Below the pieces are notes generated by a model. The model was given only the letters and a program-made list of their open reading frames with translations, was not told the origin of the DNA and did no database searches. From Diaminobutyricimonas sp. LJ205 (lineage in GTDB: Bacteria > Actinomycetota > Actinomycetes > Actinomycetales > Microbacteriaceae), in NCBI RefSeq assembly GCF_009755725.1, contig NZ_CP046619.1:2790001-2854000 (forward strand): DNA of 64,000 bases. The letters run 5' to 3'. The stretch's first letter is position 1. Every line of letters begins with the position of its first letter. Made by a program: the position numbers and the translations under genes. Positions 9,779 to 18,740 of the stretch are shown here, piece by piece.

Positions 9779-11859
9779 CGAATCACTCCAGTCGTGGTCG
9801 GAATAGCTGTCTGAGTTCGTAGTCGGGAGTCTGGTTGCCGTTCGGAAACCCCACGACTATCGAGGTAGGGGGTGACTCCGCCGAGCGCCCACGGGAAATT
9901 TGCACCCAGGATGAGTGCTTTATCGATGTCCTCGGCACGCTCGACGACCCCCTCTGCGAGCATCAGGCCGACCTCATCGGCAAGCGCATCGAGGATGGCG
10001 CCTGCAATCCCGTCGGCGAAGACGGCATTGTCGCGCCCACTCTTCCGCGCCGGCAGAATCCGTGCCGCCTCCGCTGTCAGCGTCTTGTCGCTATTCAGCA
10101 CCGCGCGTTGCCCGTCAGCGACCACCTTCGTCAGCCATACGGGGGTGGTGAATCGTTCCGGATACGCTCGGTGCATCGTCTCGTTGACGTGGAGCTGGAT
10201 GGCTGGCCCCACGAAGTCGAGTAGCCGCAGCGGGCTCATCGGTAGTCCGAGGAAGTCAATTGCGTGGTCCACCACAAGCGGATCGGCGCCGTCGTCGATG
10301 GCCCTCAGCACTTCGTCGTACAGGCGCGCCAGCACGCGGTTGACGACGAAGCCGGGAGTGTCGGCTGATACGACCGCTTTGCGCTTGACCGTGTCAGCGA
10401 GGGCCAGAACGGTCGCCATGGTGACGCCGTCGCTCTGCCGCCCGCGAATGATTTCGACGAGCGGGACCGTTTGAACCGGGTTGAAGATGTGGAAGCCGAT
10501 GAAGCGCTCGGGGTGCTGCAGAGCATCCGCCATGTCAGAGATCGACAGCGAACTGGTGTTCGTTGCCATGATCGCGTCGACGGTTACGTACTTCTCTGCG
10601 GCGGCAAGGGCCTCCTTCTTGACCTGCATGTCTTCGAAGACCGCCTCGATGACGAAATCGGCTCCGGCGATCGCGTCGAGGTTTCCGCTCGATGAGACGA
10701 GGGCTCCGAGCTGGTCTGCGTCCGCCCGAGCGAGTTCGCCTGCTGACGCCGCCGCATCGAGCTGGTCAAGGACAAGCTGCCGTCCGCGAGCAGCGCGTTC
10801 GTCGTCGAGATCGGTCAGTACTACCGGGATGCGGCCGAAGCGAACCAGCAGGGTAGCCAGCTGGCTTGCCATCAAGCCGGCCCCGATGACGGCTGCGCTC
10901 CGGATAGGCCGGACTTCGTTACCGGTCACTGCGGTCTTCATATCGGCCGGAAGACTGGAGCGCGAGCGAGAAAGGCCGTACGCGTACAGGCTCGCCTTCC
11001 CGGCATCGCTGAGCAGCAGCTCGGCGAAGAGGGCCGTTGTCGCCGTCTCTGCCTCGTCGAGTGTCTCGAGCCGGGCGGCATCGAGACGGCGCACAGCCGC
11101 TGCGGGCGCGGAGCTCACCGTGGGCCGGGAGCGTTCGAAATCCCGGTGCACCGATTCGAGCTGCGCCGCATACTCTCGATCACCCAACGTGCGGGAACGG
11201 CGACCAGCATCGTGCGTCGAAAGTCGCTCGGCCACCACCACGGGCCACGCCTCTGCCCAATCGGCAGCGGGGATCAACTCGTCGACCACACCGAGACGCT
11301 TCGCCTCGTCTGCGGTCATGCTGGCACCTCGGCGGGCGTCGCGGACCGCAACATCGTATGCAACCCGTGGGCCGGCCACGCGCGCGAGCTGATGGATGCC
11401 ACCCCAACCCGGCACCAGCCCGAGCCGGACTTCCGGCAGTCCGATGGCGCGGGTGTCGCTTCGCGCGATCCTGTAATCCGCGAAGAGAGCGAGCTCGAGC
11501 GCTCCGCCGAGGGCGTATCCGGTAATGAGAGCGAAGCTGGGGGCATCCAACTCGGTGAGCCGACGGAAAGTCCGCCATCCCTGGACACCGAGCGCTAGTG
11601 CCTCTTCTCTTGTTTGCACGCCCGCCAGAGCGCTGATATCGGCTCCCGCCCCGAAGGACTGGGCGCTGCCGAGCAAGACGACGCTCTCGACATTGTGGGC
11701 AGCGATGTCATCGATGGCTTCGTTGAACGAGGCGAAGCGCTCAGGGCTCCAGATGACTGGCTTCAGGGAATGCGGGTCGCCCAGATGCACCAGTGCGCTC
11801 GGCGCGCGTCGGCCGGGCAGCACGCTGTATTCGACACGAACGTGGGACTCCATTGTCAT
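9775..11859 (-). CDS. Enoyl-CoA hydratase / 3-hydroxyacyl-CoA dehydrogenase fusion (FadB/FadJ-like)
   Basis: 694-residue bifunctional enzyme. Residues 1 to about 200 are a crotonase domain with both acidic residues retained (GGALELALFADY and GLPEVRLGLVPGWGG). From about 300 comes the NAD-binding domain (AAVIGAGLMASQLA, a GxGxMA nucleotide loop), the catalytic histidine in GFHIFNP, and a C-terminal 3-hydroxyacyl-CoA dehydrogenase domain. It performs the middle two steps of beta-oxidation. The ATG at 11859 was chosen over the in-frame TTG at 11883 because AGAAAGG lies about 10 nt upstream of it. It is the first gene of the minus-strand beta-oxidation operon and is divergent from a TetR gene across a palindromic operator. 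Confidence 0.9.
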   Translation of the reverse strand: MTMESHVRVEYSVLPGRRAPSALVHLGDPHSLKPVIWSPERFASFNEAIDDIAAHNVESVVLLGSAQSFGAGADISALAGVQTREEALALGVQGWRTFRRLTELDAPSFALITGYALGGALELALFADYRIARSDTRAIGLPEVRLGLVPGWGGIHQLARVAGPRVAYDVAVRDARRGASMTADEAKRLGVVDELIPAADWAEAWPVVVAERLSTHDAGRRSRTLGDREYAAQLESVHRDFERSRPTVSSAPAAAVRRLDAARLETLDEAETATTALFAELLLSDAGKASLYAYGLSRSRSSLPADMKTAVTGNEVRPIRSAAVIGAGLMASQLATLLVRFGRIPVVLTDLDDERAARGRQLVLDQLDAAASAGELARADADQLGALVSSSGNLDAIAGADFVIEAVFEDMQVKKEALAAAEKYVTVDAIMATNTSSLSISDMADALQHPERFIGFHIFNPVQTVPLVEIIRGRQSDGVTMATVLALADTVKRKAVVSADTPGFVVNRVLARLYDEVLRAIDDGADPLVVDHAIDFLGLPMSPLRLLDFVGPAIQLHVNETMHRAYPERFTTPVWLTKVVADGQRAVLNSDKTLTAEAARILPARKSGRDNAVFADGIAGAILDALADEVGLMLAEGVVERAEDIDKALILGANFPWALGGVTPYLDSRGVSERQPDSRLRTQTAIPTTTGVIR

Positions 11860-11890
11860 GCGGTGAATGCCTTTCTTTGCCAAAGAGAAT

Positions 11891-11928
11891 CATGAGACTG
11901 AGTCTCATGTCAAGAAACTGAGGTTCAT
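11891..11928. promoter_or_regulatory. Tandem TetR-type operators between the beta-oxidation operon and tetR
   Basis: Positions 11891-11909 are a perfect palindrome with 9-bp arms around one base, CATGAGACTGAGTCTCATG. A second, imperfect version (AAGAAACTGAGGTTCAT, 11912-11928) is centred 20 bp away, two helical turns, so two repressor dimers could bind the same face. The sites lie between the start of the fusion gene and the divergent TetR gene, the usual arrangement for an autoregulated fatty-acid repressor. Confidence 0.7.
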
Positions 11929-11976
11929 CGGCGCTGTGCGACATCTCCCGAACGGTCTTCAGCGTAGATTTCAGAC

Positions 11977-12654
11977 ATGGCCGGTAAGGACTCATCAGCC
12001 GCGCAGTCGTCGCCAGACGTGACTGCTGCGGCCATTCATCTGCTTGCCGAACACGGGTACGACACGACTTCAGTCGACGAACTGGCCGATGCGCTCAAAG
12101 TCAGCCGGAGCACGTTCTTCCGGCGCTTCGGCACGAAAGAAGACATCGTCTTCGCAGACCACACCTTCTTGCTCGAGCGCCTGGGCGACGTGATGGCGAC
12201 TGCTCACGGCGACGCGTTCGATGCGGTCAACAAGGGATGCCTCACGGTACTCGAATACCACCTGTCCCGACCAGAAGCGACGCTCGAACGAAGGGCCTTA
12301 CTGCGCAGCAATCCCTCGCTTCGTGAGCGCGAACTGGTGATGTCGCATCGGTACGAACGCGTCTTCAGAACCCATCTGAGCGCTCAGTTGGGTGATGAAT
12401 CCGCACGCGGGTGGGTTGCGAGCGCCTACGCGGCATCCGCGGTCGCAGTGCACAATGATGCTTTGCGCGCCTGGTTCGCAGACTCAGGAATCGATGCCCC
12501 GCGCCGCCTCAATGCGGACTTGTCCGAGCTCGCGCAGTCCTACCGCCGGAGTTCTGGGCCGCGTTCCCGATCACGCATCGTCCTGACCGCATACGAAACG
12601 GATGCACCGATCGAGACGGTCATGGCGAAGATCCGCCACGCGGTAGAGGGTTGA
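11977..12654 (+). CDS. TetR-family transcriptional regulator, likely repressor of the beta-oxidation operon
   Basis: 225-residue regulator with the TetR helix-turn-helix at about residues 14-60 (AAAIHLLAEHGYDTTSVDEL then VSRSTFFRRFGTKEDI) and a helical ligand-binding C-terminal domain that is not recognisable at subfamily level. The gene is divergent from the beta-oxidation operon and 49-86 nt from two operator-like palindromes, so it probably controls both itself and that operon in response to an acyl-CoA. The ribosome site before ATG 11977 is weak. A stem-loop follows directly at its stop codon. Confidence 0.88.
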   Translation: MAGKDSSAAQSSPDVTAAAIHLLAEHGYDTTSVDELADALKVSRSTFFRRFGTKEDIVFADHTFLLERLGDVMATAHGDAFDAVNKGCLTVLEYHLSRPEATLERRALLRSNPSLRERELVMSHRYERVFRTHLSAQLGDESARGWVASAYAASAVAVHNDALRAWFADSGIDAPRRLNADLSELAQSYRRSSGPRSRSRIVLTAYETDAPIETVMAKIRHAVEG

Positions 12655-12670
12655 GGGCTTTCGCGCCCTC
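12653..12670 (+). terminator. Stem-loop at the end of the tetR gene
   Basis: Arms GAGGGC (12653-12658) and GCCCTC (12665-12670) with a 6-nt loop TTTCGC, beginning inside the stop codon of the TetR gene. There is no T-run, so terminator strength is uncertain. Confidence 0.5.
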
Positions 12671-12822
12671 CTGAATAGCCAAACAGGACGTCGAGACACA
12701 TCTCGAATGCGAAGGGCACGCTGAGATTGATTTGCAAGACGAGCGGCCATCAGACGGCGCTCCAGACCGCCTCGACGCCACCAGTAAGCTCAACGCTCCC
12801 ATGCGAGTGGAGGTCCACTAAG

Positions 12823-12852
12823 TTCACCAACCGTTCACAGACGCTGTAAAAT
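12823..12852 (+). promoter_or_regulatory. Candidate promoter of the nrtR-nadABC operon
   Basis: TTCACC (12823-12828) and TAAAAT (12847-12852) with 18 nt between them form a reasonable -35/-10 pair. The predicted transcript begins some 40 nt before the GTG of nrtR and includes the ribosome site AAGGGAG. No clear NrtR palindrome was identified. Confidence 0.45.
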
Positions 12853-12898
12853 CTCTTAGGGTCATTCAGACCTTTACTCGAAGGGAGAGAGGCGGCTT

Positions 12899-13594
12899 GT
12901 GGACGGGCAGCACGAAGGCGTGTCACTGGCGGTATCGACCGTCATCTTCGCGCTGCGCCCGGACGAGCACACCGGTCAGCCGACACTCTCGCTCCCGCTG
13001 GTACGCCGCATCCGTGACCCGTGGAAGGGTCGCTGGGCACTGCCGGGCGGCCCGCTTGGCGTCTCCGAGGGGCTCGAAGCCGCGGCATCCCGGTCGCTGC
13101 GCGACACCACCGGGCTCGCCCCACGCTATCTGGAACAGCTCTACGCGTTCGGTGAACCGGACCGGTCACCCGAGCACCGGGTGGTCTCGATCGTGTACTG
13201 GGCACTGGTGCATCCGCGCGAGGCGGAGCGTGCCGAGATCGGTGAGAACGTGCGCTGGTTCGCCGCCGACGACCTCTATGACCTGGCCTTCGACCACAAC
13301 ACCATCGTCGACTACGCGCTCTGGCGGCTCCGGAACAAGATGGAGTACAGCCGCATCGCCCACGCCTTGCTCGGCGAGACCTTCACGCTGACGGAACTGC
13401 GGCACGTCTATGAGGCTGTGCTGCGTAAGCCACTCGACCCGGCGAACTTCCGCCGCCAGGTCGAGAAGACCCTCGTTCCCACCGACAGCGTCGTCACCGG
13501 CGGCCGGCACCGTCCGCCGCGCCTGTACCGCTACGACGACAGCGTGCAGATGACCGACCCCGGACCCCTTCCCTCCACCCTCCGAGGAAACTGA
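12899..13594 (+). CDS. nrtR: NrtR, Nudix-related transcriptional regulator of NAD synthesis
   Basis: 231 residues: an N-terminal Nudix-like domain (DPWKGRWALPGGPLGVSEGLEAAASRSLRDTTGL, a degraded Nudix box) and, from about residue 155, a winged-helix domain (FTLTELRHVYEAVLRKPLDPANFRRQVEKT) followed by GGRHRPPRLYRY. This two-domain layout defines NrtR, which senses ADP-ribose or related NAD products and controls NAD biosynthesis genes. It is the first gene of an operon with nadA directly behind it (1-nt gap). The GTG start at 12899 follows the purine-rich AAGGGAGAGAGG. Confidence 0.92.
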   Translation: MDGQHEGVSLAVSTVIFALRPDEHTGQPTLSLPLVRRIRDPWKGRWALPGGPLGVSEGLEAAASRSLRDTTGLAPRYLEQLYAFGEPDRSPEHRVVSIVYWALVHPREAERAEIGENVRWFAADDLYDLAFDHNTIVDYALWRLRNKMEYSRIAHALLGETFTLTELRHVYEAVLRKPLDPANFRRQVEKTLVPTDSVVTGGRHRPPRLYRYDDSVQMTDPGPLPSTLRGN

Positions 13595-13595
13595 C

Positions 13596-14861
13596 ATGAG
13601 CTCGATCTCCCTCCCCATGCCGCGTCTCGAACCGCAAACCGCGACCTGCGCCCCCGAACTGGCCTCGCCGCCGTGGACGTTCGACAGCGCACCCGGTTAC
13701 GGCCCAGGCGCATCGATGGGCGATGTCATCCCGACCGGTGCACCGCGGCAGGGCGCCCTGCCCGAGGAGTACCGGACCGCATCAGCCGACGAGCTGGACC
13801 GCCGCGTCATCGCCGCGAAGTCGCGACTCGGCGACCGGGTGGTGATCCTCGGGCATTTCTACCAGCGCGACGAAGTGGTGCGGCACGCAGACTTCGTCGG
13901 CGACTCCTTCCAGCTGGCGAACGCTGCACGTACGCGCCCGGATGCCGAGGCCATCGTCTTCTGCGGCGTGCACTTCATGGCCGAGACCGCCGACATCCTG
14001 GCGCATCCCGGCCAGTCGGTGATCCTGCCGAACCTCGCCGCCGGCTGCTCGATGGCCGACATGGCCGACATCGACTCCGTCACCGAGTGCTGGGAGCAGC
14101 TGGAGGCGCTGTACGGCACCGAACCGGATGCTGCGGGCCGAGCGCCGGTGATCCCGGTCACCTACATGAACTCATCGGCAGCGCTGAAGGCGTTTTGCGG
14201 CGAGCACGGTGGCATCGTGTGTACGTCGTCGAACGCCGAGACCGTGCTGGACTGGGCGTTCGAACGCGGTCAGCGGGTGCTGTTCTTTCCCGACCAGCAC
14301 CTCGGCCGGAACACCGCCAAAGCCATGGGCGTCTCCACCGACCTGATGCCGATGTGGAACCCGCGCAAGCCGCTCGGCGGCAGCGACGAGAAGACGCTGA
14401 CCGACGCTCGCGTGATCCTCTGGCACGGATTCTGTTCGGTTCACAAGCGCTTCAGCGTCGACCAGATCGACAAGGCGCGGCAGGAGCATCCCGGCGTACG
14501 CGTGATCGTGCATCCGGAGTGCCCGATGCCGGTCGTCGATGCGGCCGATGAAGCCGGCTCGACCGACTACATCCGCAAGGCGGTCGCCGGAGCGACCAAG
14601 CCGACGACCTTTGCGATCGGCACCGAGATCAATATGGTCGCCCGGCTCGCGGCCGAGCATCCCGAGCACACCATCTTCTGCCTCGATCCGGTGGTCTGCC
14701 CCTGCTCGACCATGTACCGCATTCACCCCGGCTACCTGGCATGGGTGCTCGAGGCCTTCGAACGCGGGCAGATTCTGAACACCATCCGGGTCGACGAGGC
14801 TGTCGCTGAGCCCGCCCGTGTCGCGCTGGAGCGGATGCTCGCTGCGGCGCCGAGGCGCTGA
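13596..14861 (+). CDS. nadA: Quinolinate synthase
   Basis: 421-residue NadA, which condenses iminoaspartate with dihydroxyacetone phosphate to quinolinate using a [4Fe-4S] cluster. Family motifs are clear: VILGHFYQRDEVVRHADFVGDS, FCGVHFMAETADIL, NLAAGCSMADM, GVSTDLMPMW, HPECPMPVVDAAD, GTEINMV and DPVVCPCSTMYRI. Several conserved cysteines in these motifs are cluster-ligand candidates. The N-terminus is extended by about 60 residues, as in actinobacterial forms. It lies between nrtR and nadB. Confidence 0.96.
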   Translation: MSSISLPMPRLEPQTATCAPELASPPWTFDSAPGYGPGASMGDVIPTGAPRQGALPEEYRTASADELDRRVIAAKSRLGDRVVILGHFYQRDEVVRHADFVGDSFQLANAARTRPDAEAIVFCGVHFMAETADILAHPGQSVILPNLAAGCSMADMADIDSVTECWEQLEALYGTEPDAAGRAPVIPVTYMNSSAALKAFCGEHGGIVCTSSNAETVLDWAFERGQRVLFFPDQHLGRNTAKAMGVSTDLMPMWNPRKPLGGSDEKTLTDARVILWHGFCSVHKRFSVDQIDKARQEHPGVRVIVHPECPMPVVDAADEAGSTDYIRKAVAGATKPTTFAIGTEINMVARLAAEHPEHTIFCLDPVVCPCSTMYRIHPGYLAWVLEAFERGQILNTIRVDEAVAEPARVALERMLAAAPRR

Positions 14862-14862
14862 C

Positions 14863-16371
14863 ATGCGCGTCCTCGTTATCGGCAGCGGCATCGCCGGGCT
14901 CGTCGTGGCGCTGCGCGCCGCGGTGGAGCACGACGTCACCGTGATCACCAAGGGCGTGCTTGCCGACGGCTCGACCTGGCATGCGCAGGGCGGCATCGCG
15001 GCCGCGATCGGCTCGGACGACAGCGCCGGGCTGCACATCGCCGACACCCTGCGGGCGGCCGGCGGACTGGCCGACGCTGACCTGGTTTCCATCCTCTGCA
15101 CCGAGGGCCCACGGCGGATCCGCGACCTGGTCGGAATCGGCGTGCGGTTCGACCGTGACGGTGCCGCGTTCGCACGCGGGCTTGAGGCGGCGCACTCTCG
15201 TGCCCGCATCCTGCACGCCGGCGGCGATGCCACCGGCCGGGCGATCCAGGGTGCCCTGATCCATTCAGTGCAGGATGCGCCGGTGCGGGTGCTCGAGCGC
15301 AGCATGCTCACCGAGCTCCGCAGCCACGGTGGACGAGTAAGCGGCGTCGAGGTCCTCACCGACGGCGGCCGGATTGAGTTGAATGCCGACGCGGTCGTGC
15401 TGGCGACCGGTGGAGGAGGCATGCTCTACCCGCACACCACGAACCCCGCAGTGAGCACCGGCGACGGGGTGGCAGCCGCACTGCGGGCCGGCGTTGCCGT
15501 GCGCGATCTGGAGTTCTACCAGTTCCACCCCACCGCGCTGGCAGTACCGGGATGCCCGCTTGTGTCCGAGGCGGTGCGCGGTGAGGGCGCGGTGCTCGTC
15601 GACTCTTCGGGACGCCGGTTCATGACCGGCGTGCACCCTGACGCCGAGCTCGCGCCGCGCGATGTTCTCGCCCGGGCGATCCATGATCGTGAACGCGAGA
15701 CCGGCAACCCCGTACTGCTGGACGCCACTGCCCTCGGCCGCGCCTACCTGGAGAAGCGATTCCCCACCATCAGTGCCGCCTGCCGGGCGCACGGCTGGGA
15801 TATCGCCGCTGAACCGGTGCCGGTGACCCCCGCCGCGCACTATTGGATGGGCGGAATCGCCACCGACTCGCACGGCCGATCTTCGCTGCCGGGCCTGTTC
15901 GCGGTCGGCGAGGTGGCGTGCACCGGGGTTCACGGCGCGAACCGCCTCGCTTCGAACTCGCTGCTCGAGGCGCTGGTCTTCGCCTGGCGCTGCGCCGACG
16001 CGCTGGACGCCGTGTTGTCGCATCCTGCCTGGACTGCCGCCAGGCCCAGCGCGGCGGTGGCACGCACCGCGGCGGCGGCACCGGCCTTCACGCGCGCCAC
16101 CCTGCAGTCGCTGATGGCCGAGCATGCGGGTCTGCGCCGCGACGGGCACGGCCTGGAACACGCTGCGGGAACACTCGATGCGTGGGCCGCGCAGCTTGCG
16201 GCGACGTCCGCATCGACCACCGTCGACCAGGAGGACCGCAACCTCCTCACCGTGGCGCGTGCGCTGGTCGGCGCGGCGCTGGCCCGCGAGGAATCCCGTG
16301 GTGCGCACTTCCGAACCGATTTCCCGGCGACCGCCGACTCAATGACCCGCGAAGGGGCACTGGCATGCTGA
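14863..16371 (+). CDS. nadB: L-aspartate oxidase
   Basis: 502-residue flavoprotein that oxidises L-aspartate to iminoaspartate, the substrate of NadA. It starts with the dinucleotide-binding MRVLVIGSGIAGLVVALRA. The family motifs HAQGGIAAAIGSDDS, FYQFHPTAL, HYWMGGIATDSHGRSSLPGL and GANRLASNSLLEALV are all present. ATG 14863 starts 1 nt after the nadA stop. The 3' end overlaps nadC by 7 nt, indicating translational coupling. Confidence 0.95.
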   Translation: MRVLVIGSGIAGLVVALRAAVEHDVTVITKGVLADGSTWHAQGGIAAAIGSDDSAGLHIADTLRAAGGLADADLVSILCTEGPRRIRDLVGIGVRFDRDGAAFARGLEAAHSRARILHAGGDATGRAIQGALIHSVQDAPVRVLERSMLTELRSHGGRVSGVEVLTDGGRIELNADAVVLATGGGGMLYPHTTNPAVSTGDGVAAALRAGVAVRDLEFYQFHPTALAVPGCPLVSEAVRGEGAVLVDSSGRRFMTGVHPDAELAPRDVLARAIHDRERETGNPVLLDATALGRAYLEKRFPTISAACRAHGWDIAAEPVPVTPAAHYWMGGIATDSHGRSSLPGLFAVGEVACTGVHGANRLASNSLLEALVFAWRCADALDAVLSHPAWTAARPSAAVARTAAAAPAFTRATLQSLMAEHAGLRRDGHGLEHAAGTLDAWAAQLAATSASTTVDQEDRNLLTVARALVGAALAREESRGAHFRTDFPATADSMTREGALAC

Positions 16372-17222
16372 CCGACTCCCGACTCGACGCCGTGGTTTCC
16401 GCCGCCCTCGACGAGGACGCTCCATGGGGGGACATCACCTCGACAGCGGTCCTCCCTGCCGCGGCCCAGGCGCAGGCGACGCTGACCGCGCGAGAGCCCG
16501 GTGTGCTCGCCGGCTCCGAAGCGTTCTCCGCGGCCATGCGACTGACGGATGCGGCTATCACGGTGGACTTCGCCGCGCGCGACGGCGACCGGTTCGACGC
16601 CGGCGACGAGCTCGCGCGCGTGACCGGTCCCGCGCGTTCGGTACTCACCGGCGAACGCGTCGGATTGAACCTAGTGCAGCGGATGTCGGGAATCGCGACC
16701 CTCACGGCGCGCTTTGTCGCCGCCGTCGCCGGGACCGGCGCGCGCATCGTCGACACCCGGAAAACCACTCCCGGGCTTCGCTTGCTCGAACGCCACGCGG
16801 TGCGCTGCGGAGGGGGCCACAACCACCGCTACTCGCTCTCAGACGCGGTCCTGGTCAAGGACAACCACCTGGCCGTGCTCACCGCCGGCGGACGGGACCT
16901 GACCGAGGCGTTGCGCGAAGTGCGCGAAAGGATCGGCCACACCACTCATTTCGAGGTCGAGGTCGACCGCATCGAGCAGATCGAACCGGTGATGGCCGCC
17001 GGCGTCGACACCATCATGTTCGACAACTTCAGCGTCGACCAGTTGCGCGAGGGTGTCGCCCTGGTCGCCGGCCGCGCGCTGATCGACGCCAGCGGCGGGG
17101 TGAGCCTCGACACGGTCGCCGCGATCGCTGCCACCGGAGTCAACGTGATCTCGGTCGGGGCCCTCACCCACAGCGCACGGGCGATCGACCTGGGCCTTGA
17201 CATCCGAATCGACGCACCATGA
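16365..17222 (+). CDS. nadC: Nicotinate-nucleotide pyrophosphorylase (quinolinate phosphoribosyltransferase)
   Basis: 285-residue NadC, which converts quinolinate and PRPP to nicotinate mononucleotide. Motifs seen: EDAPWGDITS at the start, GERVGLNLVQRMSGIAT, DTRKTTPGLR, CGGGHNHRYSLSDAVLVKDNHL, TIMFDNFS and ASGGVSLDTV. ATG 16365 overlaps the end of nadB, and the stop overlaps the start of the desulfurase gene by 4 nt. Confidence 0.96.
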   Translation: MLTDSRLDAVVSAALDEDAPWGDITSTAVLPAAAQAQATLTAREPGVLAGSEAFSAAMRLTDAAITVDFAARDGDRFDAGDELARVTGPARSVLTGERVGLNLVQRMSGIATLTARFVAAVAGTGARIVDTRKTTPGLRLLERHAVRCGGGHNHRYSLSDAVLVKDNHLAVLTAGGRDLTEALREVRERIGHTTHFEVEVDRIEQIEPVMAAGVDTIMFDNFSVDQLREGVALVAGRALIDASGGVSLDTVAAIAATGVNVISVGALTHSARAIDLGLDIRIDAP

Positions 17223-18376
17223 CCCGCACCCTCTATCTCGACCACGCCGCGACCACCCCGGTTCGGCCCGAGGTACTCGAGGCGATGTGGCCGCACCTGG
17301 CCGGTGGCTATGGCAACCCGTCGAGCACCCACGACATCGGGCGGTCGGCCGCGGCCGCCCTCGCCGATGCGCGCGAGCAGGTCGCCGCCGTGCTCGGCTG
17401 CCGGCCCACCGAGGTGACCTTCACCTCGGGCGGCACCGAGGCCGATAACCTGGCGGTCAAGGGCATTGCGCTCGGCCGCCCGCGTGGCAGGCACCTCGTC
17501 ACCAGCGCGATCGAACACCCCGCCATCCTGGAAAGCTGCGAATACCTTGCCCGCATGCACGGCTTCGAAGTGAGCATCGTCGGCGTCGATGCATCCGGTC
17601 TGGTCGATCCGGCCAGCCTCGCCGCCGCGATGCGGGACGACACCACGCTGGTCACCGTGATGACCGCGAACAACGAGGTCGGCACGGTGCAGCCGATCGA
17701 GGCGATCGCAAATGCGGCCCGCGCTCGCGGCATCCCGGCGCACACCGACGCGGTGCAGGCGGCCGGATGGCTGGACGTGTCGATGCCAGCGTTGGCAGTG
17801 GACTCGGTCAGCCTGGCCGGGCACAAGATCGGCGCGCCCAAGGGCACCGGGGTGCTCGCCACCCGGGGCAGGCTGCCATTCGAGCCGTTGCTCCACGGCG
17901 GCGGCCAAGAGCGCGGCCGGCGCTCAGGCACCGAGAACGTCGCCGGCGCAGTCGCCTTCGCCACCGCGCTGCGTCTGGCCGAAAGGGAGCGCGAACAGGC
18001 GGCGGCGGCCAGCGCGGCCGTGCGTGACCGGTTCATCGGCCATGTGCTGCACCTGGTCCCAAATGCGCGGCTGACCGGGCATCCGGAACTGCGGCTGCCC
18101 GGCACCGCCTCGTTTGTCTTCCCCGGCGCGAGCGGTGAGGCAGTGCTGCTCGAGCTGGAAGCGCGCGCAGTCACCTGTTCAAGCGGATCGGCCTGCGCAG
18201 CAGGCCAGGACGATCCGTCACCGGTGCTCCTGGCAATGGGTTTCAGCGCCATGATCGCCACCACCTCGGTGCGATTCAGCTTCGGAGCGGAGACCACGAC
18301 CGACGAACTGGACGCCGTGGCCGTGGCCGTAGGCCAGGCCGTGCATGCGGTGCAGAGAATAGGAATCGCTGGCTGA
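17219..18376 (+). CDS. NifS/IscS-like cysteine desulfurase of the NAD operon
   Basis: 385-residue class V aminotransferase fold enzyme with pyridoxal phosphate lysine K203 (SLAGHKIGAPKG), GGQERGRRSGTENV and the persulfide cysteine C326 in the SSGSAC loop. It releases sulfur from cysteine. Its place as the last gene of nrtR-nadA-nadB-nadC, overlapping nadC by 4 nt, suggests it supplies sulfur for the NadA iron-sulfur cluster, as proposed for NadS-type desulfurases. No IscU-like scaffold gene is present nearby. Confidence 0.9.
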   Translation: MTRTLYLDHAATTPVRPEVLEAMWPHLAGGYGNPSSTHDIGRSAAAALADAREQVAAVLGCRPTEVTFTSGGTEADNLAVKGIALGRPRGRHLVTSAIEHPAILESCEYLARMHGFEVSIVGVDASGLVDPASLAAAMRDDTTLVTVMTANNEVGTVQPIEAIANAARARGIPAHTDAVQAAGWLDVSMPALAVDSVSLAGHKIGAPKGTGVLATRGRLPFEPLLHGGGQERGRRSGTENVAGAVAFATALRLAEREREQAAAASAAVRDRFIGHVLHLVPNARLTGHPELRLPGTASFVFPGASGEAVLLELEARAVTCSSGSACAAGQDDPSPVLLAMGFSAMIATTSVRFSFGAETTTDELDAVAVAVGQAVHAVQRIGIAG

Positions 18377-18740
18377 GCTGTCTGTGGCGGAACCGGCGCG
18401 TGGTGAGGCTCACACCATCTCACCGATGTTCCCCCTTACCGCTGCGTTACCGCTCGGATCGGGCCCGATAACAGAAACCCCCAGGTCCTTGAAAACACAA
18501 AAGTTCCGGGGGCTTCACAATGGCGGGTTGTTCTGAAAGCTGAGACGAGCTTACTCCCGACTGGCCACTCTCTTTCGCCCAGTTTTTTCGGCATCCTCCG
18601 CAGATGTGCAAGAAATCCTCCGCGTCGGCTGTCGCGTCAGAACGGGTTCCCCACTCAAGCCGCTCCGGAGCAGGAGCCGAGCGGAGGCGATCCTCGTCCT
18701 TGGATTTCGACTAACCGACAGGCGGACGCCATCCCGCGAA
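18377..18740. other. Intergenic region between convergent NAD operon and 2-hydroxy-acid dehydrogenase operon
   Basis: 364 bases without a credible gene. A stem with outer arms CCCCC (18478-18482) and GGGGG (18508-18512) and an imperfect inner part lies here between two convergent transcription units and could be a bidirectional terminator. I see no tRNA cloverleaf and no ribosome site before any open frame. Confidence 0.45.

Noticed and set aside
18470-18515. Possible tRNA-like structure after the NAD operon
   Set aside because: Only a GC-rich outer stem is present; no cloverleaf, anticodon arm or T-loop consensus can be drawn.
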